23,449 bases of DNA from Ophiothrix spiculata (GCA_000969725.1 JXSR01S067602.1), one strand, 5' to 3'; counted from the first letter of the stretch, positions 1 through 8,899 are shown. Numbers and translations: made by a program. Notes: a model not told the origin generated them from the sequence alone.

Positions 1-218
1 GGTTTAGAAAATTATAAATTCCAGAGGTTACGGAAGGTCAAAAATCGCAAGAGGGGTTGATTTATCAATGTTAGATAAATATAGCATGTACACAAACAGG
101 ATTTTAACAAAAAATATTGGATGATTCGATATAAACAAGGCTATTTTGTCTGATGTAACAGGAGCGCAAACACTTTTGACCGGGAGTGTATATGTGATTG
201 CAGTCGGTATCGTAAAGA

Positions 219-810
219 GTCAGGGGTATATTTCACAAAGATGGTCTTAAGTTCTATTCGTAAGTACATTCGTAAGTATAAAAATGATCGTAGCTACAAA
301 TGATCGTAAGATCCATTTCACAATAGGTTAAGGAAGTAATCGGAGCTAAGAAAGAAGATACGAACAATCGTAACAGATAATGACTGTTAATGGGGCTGGT
401 ATACTTCACAAATAGTTACGAACGTTCGTAAGTTTTCCAAAACGTGCATAATTACTGAATTTTACCGAACAGCAATCGGTCTCTTCAAAGAGTTCTTGCG
501 TTATTTAAGCAACGCAAATGGGTAGTCATTTTCATCTACTATACTATTTAATTCAAATTTGTCGCGAAATAAACCATAATTATAATGAATTTCAAATTTG
601 CAATCATATTTACAATTCTTACGATGACTCAAAGTTGATCGTAAACTTACGAAGATATTTACGAATGCATTTAATCGTAACTCTTGCATGAAATCAACTT
701 ACGATTGTTCTTAATGTTACGATAGAATCTAGTACTTAAGAACGTTTTGTGATTCTTACAAACCTTCGTAAATCTTTGTGAAATACACCCTAGGAATTCT
801 ACCCCTGAGT
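219..810. mobile_element. Foldback-type element rich in TTCGTAAG motifs
   Basis: The ends are inverted. Left: caggggta then tatttcacaaagat (221-242). Right, read on minus: caggggta, a 12-base insertion, then gtatttcacaaagat (773-806), followed on both sides by a CTTAAGT motif. Inside, TTCGTAAG or its complement recurs at least a dozen times in both orientations (for example 267-274, 282-288, 427-434, 648-655). No coding capacity and no clear target duplication. Most likely a non-autonomous DNA transposon. Confidence 0.55.
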
Positions 811-1766
811 GTTCCCTATCCCATTTCGATCATACAAGAGTTCGTAATGGGTCAAGTGTTTTTCACATGCAACCAGATCTTGTTGAATTATTATGCATTC
901 GCTCAACATTCTTCAGGCTCGGATGCAATTTTACAGATTTAAATCTCAAACTTATCTATGGTTTAAACAATTTTGGTCATCTGTAGGCAGTATAGTAAGA
1001 GCAAATCCTGGAGCATGGCAAATATTTTATATTGTACTTATCAACAACTTTTTAATACATTGTGACCACAAAAGAATGCCAAGCCCAACCCTAATCAGAC
1101 TAGTTTACCAATATTTATGGACATGAAATCGACATAGCATTTGATGTGTTCTTACCTACATTCAGGAGCAGCAGATACATGATTTTATAAGTGCATTAGG
1201 CAGGTTTTGCAGTGAATAAATGCTACAATCTCATCCAAAATTCCTTGATCAGAACATATCAAAAAAGCCATCTGAACTCAATTCCCCACATGTAATACAA
1301 TGTGATTGCTAATCTCACTTTAATGACAATGTTTACCCAGAGGACAAAATTATTTCCGTTTTTATTTTGCACATATAAGTGTTCTATCAATCAAAGGCTG
1401 AACTTTCACAGAAGTAGGGTATGAAGCTTTGAAAATAGTTTAAAACAGAAGAGTTTGTTCCTTAATCTATTTTTTTAATAGAATTTACAATTATGTCAAG
1501 TCTTCAACAAGGCCTCAACAAATATATTACATCATTTTTAGATTAAATTTCTAAAAAATCACAGGGCTGGGTTCATAACAGGCAGCCCACAGACCAAATA
1601 TGACAAGCCAAGAGATTAAGGCTTGGCCTACCAACAAGCATAAAAGATAAATCTTTCAAGAAACCAATATCCGTAAAACACTTCCGATCACAATATAAGA
1701 TACCCATAATTTCCATTAAATTGACCATATTTATGCCGAGTGTATCACCAGCTTCCTTTCGTTTGT
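811..1766. other. AT-rich presumed intron, no recognisable feature
   Basis: I see no exon with RasGAP similarity, no clear repeat and no RNA gene. A 77-codon plus-strand frame at 893-1126 resembles nothing I recognise and has no splice or codon support, so it is not called. The stretch should be RASA1 intron, since the downstream RASA1 exons lie beyond position 1. Confidence 0.5.
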
Positions 1767-1774
1767 CTTGTAAT

Positions 1775-2109
1775 CAGGCCCATAGCAAGGGGGGTGCTGT
1801 GGTGGGAGTCGCACCCGACCCCCAAATTTGACAATGTACAAAAAAGGTCCACAAAAATTCCTTAAATGTCCACCAAAAGAACATCTTAAGCACCAATACA
1901 CTTAAATGTGGGTCACTTCTTAATTAAATACTACACAATATGGTTGGCAAACTACACTGAAAACCTTTATTTTTTTTTGCTTGTCACTTTGTCAAAACCA
2001 CTAAAATTAGTTTAGAGTCGACCAAAACTAAACATTTTCCTTAAAAAGGTCTACTTTTTAAAAATTCGCACCCCCCCCCCCTTTGAAAAAAATTGTGGCT
2101 ACGAGCCTG
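1775..2109. mobile_element. hAT-type MITE (335 bp) with 8-bp target duplication
   Basis: The terminal inverted repeats are caggcccatagcaagg on the left and gtggctacgagcctg on the right. They are flanked by the identical 8-bp duplication CTTGTAAT at 1767-1774 and 2110-2117. An 8-bp duplication with a CAG end is the hAT signature. The interior has no reading frame of note but contains a C10 run near 2070. It has inserted in or next to a LINE 3' tail (2110-2292). Confidence 0.9.
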
Positions 2110-2292
2110 CTTGTAATAGATCTGTCTCATTTCAATGTCCCTTGTATATTTCTTTGATACTTTTCTTTATATACATGGCAGCTCTGTCCTCCATATTGTT
2201 GTCTATCATTGTTTTGATGCTATGTACGTTAAATGGTTTGTTGTTTGTTTGATACGGAAATAAAGATTTGATTTGATCTGATTTGATTTGAC
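2110..2292 (+). mobile_element. LINE 3' end with (GATTT)n tail
   Basis: The sequence ends in aataaagatttgatttgatc followed by more gattt units, the usual tail of CR1/L2-like or related LINEs in invertebrate genomes. The upstream bases are non-coding and AT-rich, as expected for a 3' untranslated region. The 5' limit is uncertain because a hAT MITE interrupts it at 1775-2109; bases before 1767 may belong to it. Confidence 0.55.
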
Positions 2293-2571
2293 AAAGAAAA
2301 ATTGAACTTTTCATTGCATCTTCTGCTGCCACAATCTGTTTCATGATTTTGAAACAACAATATATTTTCAGTAGTCATTAACACAGTATTGCAGACAATA
2401 CTAGGCACTATAAGAGTTACACTTTCCTCAACTCTGTTTGCGTTGACGTATTTCCTGTTGCATTTCAATTATGATATATTAGTAAATTCAATAACCAAAT
2501 CACAGGCCACAATAAGCTTGCATTGAGTACAATTTCAGCTTAAAGCTTTAAAAAACACATTTGAATACGTC

Positions 2572-3013
2572 AATGTAAGAAAACCCCAACTCAAATAGCA
2601 CCCTTCTGTTAATTATACTTATAAAATATAAATGCATACACATCTCTGAAAATGCTTTCACATCACTGAAATAGCATTGCCATGTCAATATCCTAATCAT
2701 AGTGTCACATTTGACCTTGTAGTAGACTTTTTTAGACATTGTTAGATATTTGTTATAGTACATAGTTGCTATATTTAAACAGCTAGTACAAGAAAACCCC
2801 AACTCCATGAGATCCCCTCTGCAACTATATACTAGAAAAATTATCTAGCAATGTCTAAAAAAAGTCAACTACAAGGTCAAATGTGACACATTGATTGGGG
2901 TATAGACATGGAAGTGCTTTTTAGTGATTTGAGAGCATTTTCAGAGATTTATATGCATTTATATTTTACAGAACTTAACAGAAGGGAGCTATTGGAGTTG
3001 GGGTTTCTTGTAC
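2572..3013. mobile_element. Large imperfect palindrome (foldback MITE, arms of about 200 bp)
   Basis: The left arm (about 2575-2780) and right arm (about 2816-3013) are inverted copies along nearly their whole length. Both contain tcacatttgaccttgtag, a ttttttagacattg segment and aaatataaatgcata, and both end in the terminal motif aagaaaaccccaactc. A spacer of about 35-50 bp separates them, and it holds another copy of the terminal motif (2789-2806). The arms look roughly 80% identical by eye. The RNA from either strand would form a long hairpin. Confidence 0.8.
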
Positions 3014-3138
3014 TGGCGTATTCATTTGTCTGTTACAAATAACAATGCCAATATAGTCCATCTAGATGGACCTCACAAGCTCACGCTTCATGCTCGCATG
3101 CGAGGTCCCATCTACATGGGAAAAAACTTATATCTTAC

Positions 3139-3286
3139 CTATTATAGTACCTTCCTCCCATCACATATTGATCTCCTTGTTTCTGTATACGAAATCTCTG
3201 AATCGTGTCTGGGCCACGGAACGACAAGGAATAGTCCCCCGGATTTTTGTCACTATTTCTGATGACAAAACTGCCAATATTGCCTT
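3139..3286 (-). CDS. RASA1: RASA1 exon: middle of C-terminal SH2 domain
   Basis: A 148-nt exon between acceptor tttttcctcag and donor gtaaga. Two bases complete a Glu codon, then 48 codons run from GNIGSFVIRNSDKNPGDYSL through FRGPDTIQRFRI to YVMGGRYYN, ending with AG of a probable Ser codon. GSFVIRNS carries the betaB5 phosphotyrosine-binding Arg (residue 196). PGDYSL.FR and MGGRYYNS are diagnostic of the RasGAP C-SH2. The next exon should begin with the IGDII-type alphaB helix; I searched 1-3130 on this strand by eye without finding it. Confidence 0.93.
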
Positions 3287-3397
3287 CTGAGGAAAAAATG
3301 AACTTGAAAGTAACAAAGGTAAGGTTGTGTGGTGTAGCCACAAATGTACTGGAGATCTGCACTGTCTATACTGCCAAGTGTAATGGTTGTCAAACAT

Positions 3398-3660
3398 GGG
3401 CTCAAATTGGGGTATTTGAGTAAAACGGTTCCCCGCCAAAATCAACTCCGGTCACCATGATTTAGTTGCTTAGATGTAAATTGTGTAAATACTGCGTTAT
3501 GCGATCGTTAGGCAAAACTGAACGCAAAGTGTGTGAGTGTGTTTTCAATATTCACGCATTATAACAAGATGTTATGCATCATCCACACACCAAAAATCCG
3601 AATAACCCCAATAATTTGATCCCCATGCCGGAATGAAAATGGCGGCAAGTTTGGTATCTC
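3398..3660 (+). repeat. Dispersed repeat, copy 1 (partner at 9175-9440)
   Basis: It shares with 9175-9440, in the same orientation, blocks such as ccaaaatcaactcc, gttttcaatattcacgcattat, aagatgttatgcatcat and gatccccatgcc. It carries ATGGCGGC in the context gaaaatggcggcaag (3639-3646), a good YY1-type site. No coding capacity. The ends are not clear and no terminal repeat was found. Confidence 0.7.
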
Positions 3661-4262
3661 TCCTGGGAGTGCTAGACCCGGGATCAGTAGGTCAACAGCT
3701 CTTGCCTTGTTATGAAATGAGCAACTAGAGATGTTCTTGGCCAGTACATTAAGGTGAGCATTTCTCATTTTGAAATTTGAAGGTTAATTGGTTTAGTCTT
3801 TAAGCTTTAAACTAATTATATTATACATTTATTAGAGATATCTATAATTGCTGGTAAGTTTTCAAAGGCAAATCACACACAAGTTAACAGGTACTGCCGC
3901 AAACATATATCTTGGTATTTGTTAATATCAGGGACCTTGGTCCTGATTATCGTGGTAAAAACTAATGCCAACTCGCAAAGCAACTATATGGAAAAAACAC
4001 CGGTTGTATGCAATTTTGAATAATATTTGGAAGTTTTCAAAATCTTTTTTGTCAAAATCATGTGAGATGTGAGGTATTTAACCACAACAAAAAATAATAC
4101 ACAGCTATCATTTCACAAATTTCCCTCTTGCCAAAAAAGATGGAAAATAAAGCGATGCCTGGTTTAAATCTTGATTGTTTTCTAACCCTGAAAGAGACAA
4201 CGTGAGTTACTTTTAGATCATTGTGACGCATATGAGGCAGGTCCATTTCTGGCTATAGCAAA
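3661..4262. other. RASA1 intron, no recognised feature
   Basis: AT-rich intron sequence. A short imperfect palindrome (atcagggaccttggtcctga, near 3928) is the only structure I noticed. No exon-like segment with RasGAP similarity is present. Confidence 0.5.
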
Positions 4263-4267
4263 ACATG

Positions 4268-4802
4268 AGGGGTATCAAAAAGTTTTAAACTTTACAATAA
4301 AGGGTTGGAGCTATATAAATGAAATTTTGAAAGAATAGTCACTTGTCTTTATGTATATGTTGGTGCAGAAATATAAGTAGTTTTACATTTTTTACTTTCT
4401 TTACATGTGGCGATTGATGTCCCTGGATTTCAAGGGTTACAGGGCCCAGTAAATTTCAATAACACTACCAAAGTTTGTTTGTTTGATATCATAGCAAATA
4501 GCAGGGTTTCCTCTTTCCATTGATAACCAAAATTATGGAAATCAGTCGATGAATGACGTCACAATGACGTAATAAAAAAACATGGCGGACCTGAAAATGT
4601 TGATGTTTATTTCAATATAAGAATGGATTTTTTTAAAAGAGTGGATCCCTACAATAAAGGTCTATGGAGAGTCAGTTAAAAATGGGAGACATGTGATACT
4701 TTGCACACTGACTATGCAATGATGCTTGAAGTATCTCGTAATAAAATTACATTCCTGGGTCTATTTCTTCTGGGTAAATTTTAAAACTTTTTGATACACC
4801 CT
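4268..4802. mobile_element. MITE with about 24-bp TIRs (agggg/gtatcaaaaagttttaaa)
   Basis: The left end reads aggggtatcaaaaagtttta. The right end, on minus, reads agggtgtatcaaaaagtttt and continues aaaatttacc. The element is about 535 bp. No clean target duplication was found. The interior holds a perfect CRE palindrome TGACGTCA (4554-4561), a second TGACGTAA (4565-4572) and acATGGCGG (4581-4588). No transposase frame. Confidence 0.75.
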
Positions 4803-5250
4803 TGTATCATAGCATTTCATATAGATTCATTTAACACAAAATTTGACCTACTGTACTTACATTATATTTCCTAATGTTACGCCTATCAATCAACCAATTT
4901 TTATAGGCTTGATGCTCAAAGAACTTAAGTATGAATTGAAAAAAAAATCAAAAATTGTCAAAAAAATGTGGAAAAATCAATTAACTTTATGTCTTTATAG
5001 GTAAAGTAAACATTATGGTATAATACGAGCGAGTGGCCAATTTTTTTGGTGAGGGGATAACCACGCCTCATTTGCAGCAGGCCTATCATCTTAATTCCCA
5101 GCATTGAGTGCCGGTACCCATTTAATCTAAACACCAAACAGAGGATTCATACATAGGCCTGCCACTCTCAATGCCTGATTCTTAAAGAGTTCTCAAGAAT
5201 CACACATCTAGGCCATGTGTGCCTTTATATCATAATATTTCACAATAAGC
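4803..5250. other. RASA1 intron with a small inverted repeat
   Basis: An inverted pair around 5083-5175 (caggcctatc against ataggcctg, and gcattgagtg against cactctcaatgc) suggests a short decayed foldback element. No coding signal until the C-SH2 exon at 5255. Confidence 0.35.
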
Positions 5251-5254
5251 TTAC

Positions 5255-5307
5255 CTTTCAAGAGCATATTAGCAGCCTCATCCTTTGATATAGTACCATG
5301 GTACCAT
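5255..5307 (-). CDS. RASA1: RASA1 exon: start of C-terminal SH2 domain
   Basis: A 53-nt exon between acceptor ttttcattcag and donor gtaagc. One base completes Leu, then WYHGTISKDEAANMLLK, then one base of a Glu codon. This is the betaA and alphaA segment of the second SH2; vertebrate RASA1 reads WFHGKISKQEAYNLL here. The exon starts at the same codon position (A|TGG) as the N-SH2 exon, and the first bases, A TGG TAC CAT GG, are identical between the two. Confidence 0.92.
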
Positions 5308-5769
5308 CTGAATGAAAATAACATACATAGTACTTATTTCGAAGATTTATATCATATTAACGATAAGAACAAACACTACTAAAATTAGGAAAAGTCATTA
5401 AATTAGTAATATTGTTTACTGGAAGTAAAACAGGCTGTGTGTTTTCATATACATACATTTATTTTTTTCCATCAGATAAGGATATTAGTGACAAAAAATG
5501 GTAAATTATTTTTTTTTAATGAGATTTTTTTAATGATAAAAGGTTTCATTTAAATTTAACAAAATATCCAAAAAGTCTCTAGTTATGGAAACCATAAAAA
5601 TCTAATGAAGCCTTTTAATTATCGATGTTCCATAAACTCCACACAAAACAATGTTTTATATCTGTCTTTTGCATAAATTAGATGCATCAATAACTAGAAA
5701 TAGCATTGTTGAGCACAATAGTACTCTATGATTTATTTCACAGAAAACAAATGAATACACTATTCCGGG

Positions 5770-5938
5770 AAAGGCCCAACTCCAAGAAAAATGTTATTAA
5801 AAAACTGAATATCTTTTAATAGGAGTTGCTCAGCATATTAATTAAATGCCTGCAAAAATATCAATAACTTAATCAATTCGACAGGATGTGGCACAACTAG
5901 CGGCATTTCAATAGCTGGAGTTGGGTGTTTCTTGGACA
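5770..5938. mobile_element. Short inverted-repeat element related to the 2572-3013 palindrome
   Basis: The left end ggcccaactccaagaaa and right end agctggagttgggtgtttct are inverted, and the right end matches the terminal motif of the 2572-3013 foldback element (acaagaaaccccaactcc). The element is about 170 bp, non-coding, with no clear target duplication. Probably a shorter member of the same family. Confidence 0.5.
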
Positions 5939-6399
5939 AAACTAGTATGTTCACAGTTTTTAATAGGTAATGTAACCAGACTTAGTGCTGTTGAGTAATG
6001 ATTTTGAGGGTCCGTGCTCATCATGACGGCACTGGAAGTCAACCCTGCACATAAACCCCAAACTGGATCCCCATTCCATTGAGGATGTACACCCTGTAAT
6101 ATATTACTCTTGCAACATCCCAAAGACGTGTCCCTGACAGAAGAACTTTATTTTAAGTCAACCATTTTGAGCATGTGGCACTATCAATTTCAGCATTAAA
6201 AATCCCAACACCACATATTTTGGCCTTACTAGCCTCTACAAGTCCAGTTAAAATGCAGAGATGGATTCTTCTTTTACACTCACTGTGATAGGAATGATCA
6301 AGTAGATCTACCATTTTAAGGAAAGATGTAAAAGTCATCATTTGGCTTTACTTATTTGATTTTGTTCATGTTGCATTTATAAATTGGTGCTTTTTATAT
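5939..6399. other. RASA1 intron, no recognised feature
   Basis: No exon, RNA gene or bounded repeat is recognisable here. Two short minus-strand frames (5908-6123 and 6153-6341) show no family similarity and no splice context. Confidence 0.5.
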
Positions 6400-6766
6400 T
6401 ACAGATGAATTTTACCATGTGTACTTATTTTGTTTTATGTATTCTTAATTATTTATTTGGCATTAGTGGATACATGTAGCTTTTGTTTTTACTCCTGCTC
6501 ATAATTTATGCATTGTGCACCTGTGTATGTACCAGTATTTATTTACAAATATGTTTATAGGGATATGAGAGCACTTTTGTGGTTGGGCTAATCAGCCCAT
6601 TCTTTCTATCCTGAATTGCTTGCCTTCTAGTTTTAGTTAATGTCATTGTACTACAGTGTATTGTTTGTCAATGAATATGTAAAGTAATAGTTTGCATGTT
6701 CTTGATTGTAATTTTCAAGTTTTGAAGTGCCAGAAATTCCAATAAATATTATCTTATCTTATCTAA
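6400..6766 (+). mobile_element. LINE 3' end with (TTATC)n tail
   Basis: Non-coding AT-rich sequence that ends in aataaatattatcttatctt, a tandem pentamer tail typical of CR1/L2/Rex-type LINE 3' ends. A small hairpin gggctaatcagccc (6586-6599) lies upstream, as is common in such tails. The 5' limit is a guess. Confidence 0.55.
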
Positions 6767-7070
6767 CTCAATTTCATCAAAATGGTTGAGTTGGGCAATT
6801 CTTAGAATAATGTATTCAAATATTCACTGATGAGCTTTTTCTTAATTTAATTACATGTAAAATCTTCTTTCTATGTTATTCCATACATATGCATTATCAA
6901 TGTATGAAGATTTAACTTATGAATATGATTTACAAATAGGTTGATTTCAGAAAATGTTTCAGTACTTAAACTCATGAAAATAATAAATGAAAAAATGTAT
7001 ATACAAGTGGATTTAGGACAATTTGCAGTACTATCTCCACACCACTAAAAAAAAATTAAATGGAGCCACA

Positions 7071-7121
7071 TGACACCATCATTTCCAAGAACATATGACA
7101 CCATCATTTCCAAGAACAAGT
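7071..7121. repeat. Two-copy 25-bp tandem duplication
   Basis: The unit atgacaccatcatttccaag plus aacat occurs twice in direct succession with almost no change. It lies in the intron before the 32-nt micro-exon. Confidence 0.8.
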
Positions 7122-7297
7122 TTCTATTGGCAAAGAGCATTTGCCATTTCTGGACCCAACTCTGGAATGGCTTGTGACTTGTCATCAATAATCAGGAACA
7201 CTTACCCAACAATGTTTTTTGTCAATATTGTCTATTTTAACATACTTTATTTATAAATAAATCATGTGGTCCCAAAGTATTTTATACAATTACTTAC

Positions 7298-7329
7298 AGT
7301 TTTCCTTCATTGCAATCAACTCCTGGTTC
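7298..7329 (-). CDS. RASA1: RASA1 32-nt micro-exon (SH3 to C-SH2 linker)
   Basis: A 32-nt exon between acceptor tttttttatag and donor gtaagt. It encodes EPGVDCNEGK plus two bases (CT) of a Leu codon completed by the next exon's A. It was found by asking for a phase-0 to phase-2 piece between the SH3 and C-SH2 exons; NEGKL-WYHG matches the position and wording of the vertebrate linker HEGKI-WFHG. Both splice sites are near consensus. Strong support comes from phase on both sides and from the homologous EGK before the SH2 Trp. A plus-strand open frame over the same bases is chance. Confidence 0.87.
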
Positions 7330-7855
7330 CTATAAAAAAAGACAAAATCCAAAATAATTTTCAAGATGTATTAGTTCACTCCAGAAAGGAAACGTTCAGA
7401 GTAAATAGAATGGATCAAAAAACACAAAATGCACTCCGCATGCTTCTTGGTTTAGTGCAGTGGCTTATCAGTACAGGTGATGATTTTTTTTTGACATGTA
7501 AACATAAATTTAAAAAAAAAAATTTCTTTACATATGCCTTATATGTATGAATCATATTTTTAAATAAATTTCTCGTAAATTTGGTTTCTATTTTGTTCAT
7601 AAAAATTTGACAGAATCATAAGACAATTGATCCTTGTCCAATTCTCTTACCCATATAGGCCGTTGTGTACTGCGTGCATCAAAATTCACTTCATTTGTTA
7701 ACCTATGAACCCCACAAGGTTACACACAAATATTTAATTGATATCTGTTGTAGATTACAGAATGAAATGAAACAACCCTTTTCATTATTTATTAAAGTTC
7801 ATTTGACATTTCATAGAATATCAAATGCAACATTTACATATGTCATGACTATCTA

Positions 7856-8141
7856 TTAACCCTTTCCAGTCTGACCATTTTTTCCGTCCCAGGCTGAAGG
7901 CATTTTACCTGTAAACTGACTTCTAAAGTAAATTAAATTTATCTTTAGAAATATTCTACAATATTCAGCATAATATACCTTTATGAACTGTATACACTAC
8001 CTGTGATAGTGTTTTGGAAGGTAAGAGGTAGTGAAAATAGTTATACTTCAGTGTTAGTTAGGGCGTCGCTCAGACGCCCTATGCCTGAGCTGGCAGTTAT
8101 TTATGGCGTCGCTCAGACGCCCTACGACAGGAAAAGGTTAA
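7856..8141. mobile_element. piggyBac-type MITE with TTAA ends and GC hairpins
   Basis: Flanked by TTAA at 7856-7859 and 8138-8141, with terminal repeats ccctttccagtc and, inverted, ccttttcctgtc. Near the right end are two near-identical hairpins, agggcgtcgctcagacgccc (8060-8081 region) and ggcgtcgctcagacgccct (8105-8123), with 7-8 bp stems around a GCTCA loop. No reading frame. TTAA duplication with CCC ends is the usual piggyBac MITE form. Confidence 0.8.
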
Positions 8142-8190
8142 AGCCAAAAGACACATGAAGGTTTTCTGGGACAAACAGTACCATCAATGT

Positions 8191-8340
8191 TAGGCCTGGA
8201 AAAACTGGGCAACTCGGCCACCTTTGTGGCCGGGAAATTCATGAAGCTCGCGGGAAATTTGTAAGCTTTGCAGCCATTCAGTGCGGGAAATTGGGAAATT
8301 TCAGTTATTGGTTACCACGAATTTACATTTCCAGGCCTGA
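8191..8340. mobile_element. MITE inserted into the SH3 array (about 150 bp)
   Basis: Inverted ends taggcctggaaa and tttccaggcctga. Flanked by CCATCAAT (8181-8188) and CCATCATA (8341-8348), a decayed 8-bp duplication. Without the element, the flanks rejoin to ctgggacaaacagtaccatc and on to atattcgtc, which matches the intron part of the 143-bp units. This confirms the insertion boundaries. Confidence 0.75.
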
Positions 8341-8366
8341 CCATCATATTCGTCTTGTCAACTTAC

Positions 8367-8468
8367 CACAGATTTCACCAAGTCTTCCACAACAATGCCA
8401 GTCTCTCCTGTCCTTATGGATGTCACCCACAAACAACCATCAGGTAGGTCGAATATTGTTACCTTTTT
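8367..8468 (-). pseudogene. Partial SH3 pseudo-exon, copy 1
   Basis: The second extra copy, 143 bp from copy 2, with the same geometry: possible acceptor cag before 8468, 102 nt open in phase 0, donor gtaagt after 8367. It also has Cys in place of the first SH3 Trp, but keeps the Gly (ETGIVVEDL) lost in copy 2. It lacks the FLAGDMFIVHNEL half of the exon, so alone it could not form an SH3 fold. Confidence 0.6.
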
Positions 8469-8509
8469 CTGGGACACGCTGTTCGATCATATTGGTCTTT
8501 TCAACTTAC

Positions 8510-8611
8510 CACAGATTTCACCAAGTCTTCCACAACAATGCAAGTCTCTCCTGTCCTTATGGATGTCACCCACAAACAACCATCAGGTAGGTCGAATATT
8601 GTTACCTTTTT
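8510..8611 (-). pseudogene. Partial SH3 pseudo-exon, copy 2
   Basis: A tandem copy of the end of the SH3 exon. If cag before 8611 served as acceptor, the stretch to donor gtaagt would be 102 nt, phase 0 to phase 0, with no stop: 9 intron-derived codons (KKVTIFDLP), then DGCLWVTSIRTG and onward to LVKSV. A Gly of the parent is Cys here, and the first SH3 Trp is Cys. The pyrimidine tract before cag is poor. I read it as a pseudo-exon, but splicing as an in-frame cassette is not excluded by the sequence. Confidence 0.6.
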
Positions 8612-8652
8612 CTGGGACATGCTGTACGATCATATTCGTCTTTTCAACTTAC

Positions 8653-8770
8653 CACGGATTTCACCAAGTCTTCCACAACAATGCCACTCTCTCCTGTCCT
8701 TATGGATGTCACCCACAACCAACCATCACCTAGCTCATTGTGAACAATGAACATATCACCAGCTAGAAAA
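8653..8770 (-). CDS. RASA1: RASA1 exon: core of SH3 domain (parent of the 143-bp array)
   Basis: A 118-nt exon between acceptor gtgttttag and donor gtaagt. One base completes the Ser codon; 39 codons follow, reading FLAGDMFIVHNELGDGWLWV and then the IRTGESG and VVEDLVKSV strands. DGWLWV carries the conserved SH3 Trp pair (residues 136 and 138). The phase-0 end matches the following 32-nt exon. The last 75 nt, its donor and 68 nt of intron are duplicated twice more at lower coordinates (8344-8629). Only this copy has the N-terminal part FLAGDMFIVHNEL and both Trp codons, so it is taken as the functional exon. Confidence 0.92.
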
Positions 8771-8899
8771 CTAAAACACATATACCGTCACTTTAATAAA
8801 ATATCTTTGTGGTCATAAAGCTTACAACAAAATAGAACTTATTTGCAAAAAAAAGATCATATATTACTGCTTTATCTGAGTTGTTATCAGTTCTTTTTA

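Larger units (their letters stand above)
8344..8716 (-). repeat. 143-bp tandem array of SH3 exon end plus intron start
   Basis: Two complete 143-bp units (8344-8486, 8487-8629) and a third partial unit that overlaps the true SH3 exon. Each unit holds the last 25 codons of the exon (DG..WVTSIRTG through LVKSV), the donor gtaagt and about 68 nt of the following intron. The spacing is exact: exon ends fall at 8653, 8510 and 8367. Units 1 and 2 read DGCLWV instead of DGWLWV and Glu-Thr instead of Glu-Ser, so they are closer to each other than to the exon. A further decayed piece (ctgggacaaacagtacc, near 8167) lies on the other side of a MITE. Confidence 0.92.

Noticed and set aside
3008-3290. Plus-strand open frames of 74-84 codons
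   Set aside because: They overlap the C-SH2 exon on the opposite strand and have no family similarity.
3928-3949. Palindrome atcagggaccttggtcctga as a regulatory site
   Set aside because: It is short and imperfect with no second copy or motif match.
7266-7550. 94-codon plus-strand frame
   Set aside because: It covers the 32-nt RASA1 micro-exon on the other strand and is low-complexity, Lys/Phe-rich and without splice context.
8291-8750. Three plus-strand open frames of 70-112 codons with repeated MDVTHKQPSGR-type text
   Set aside because: They are the antisense shadow of the tandemly repeated RASA1 SH3 exon; the minus strand carries the conserved protein and splice sites.
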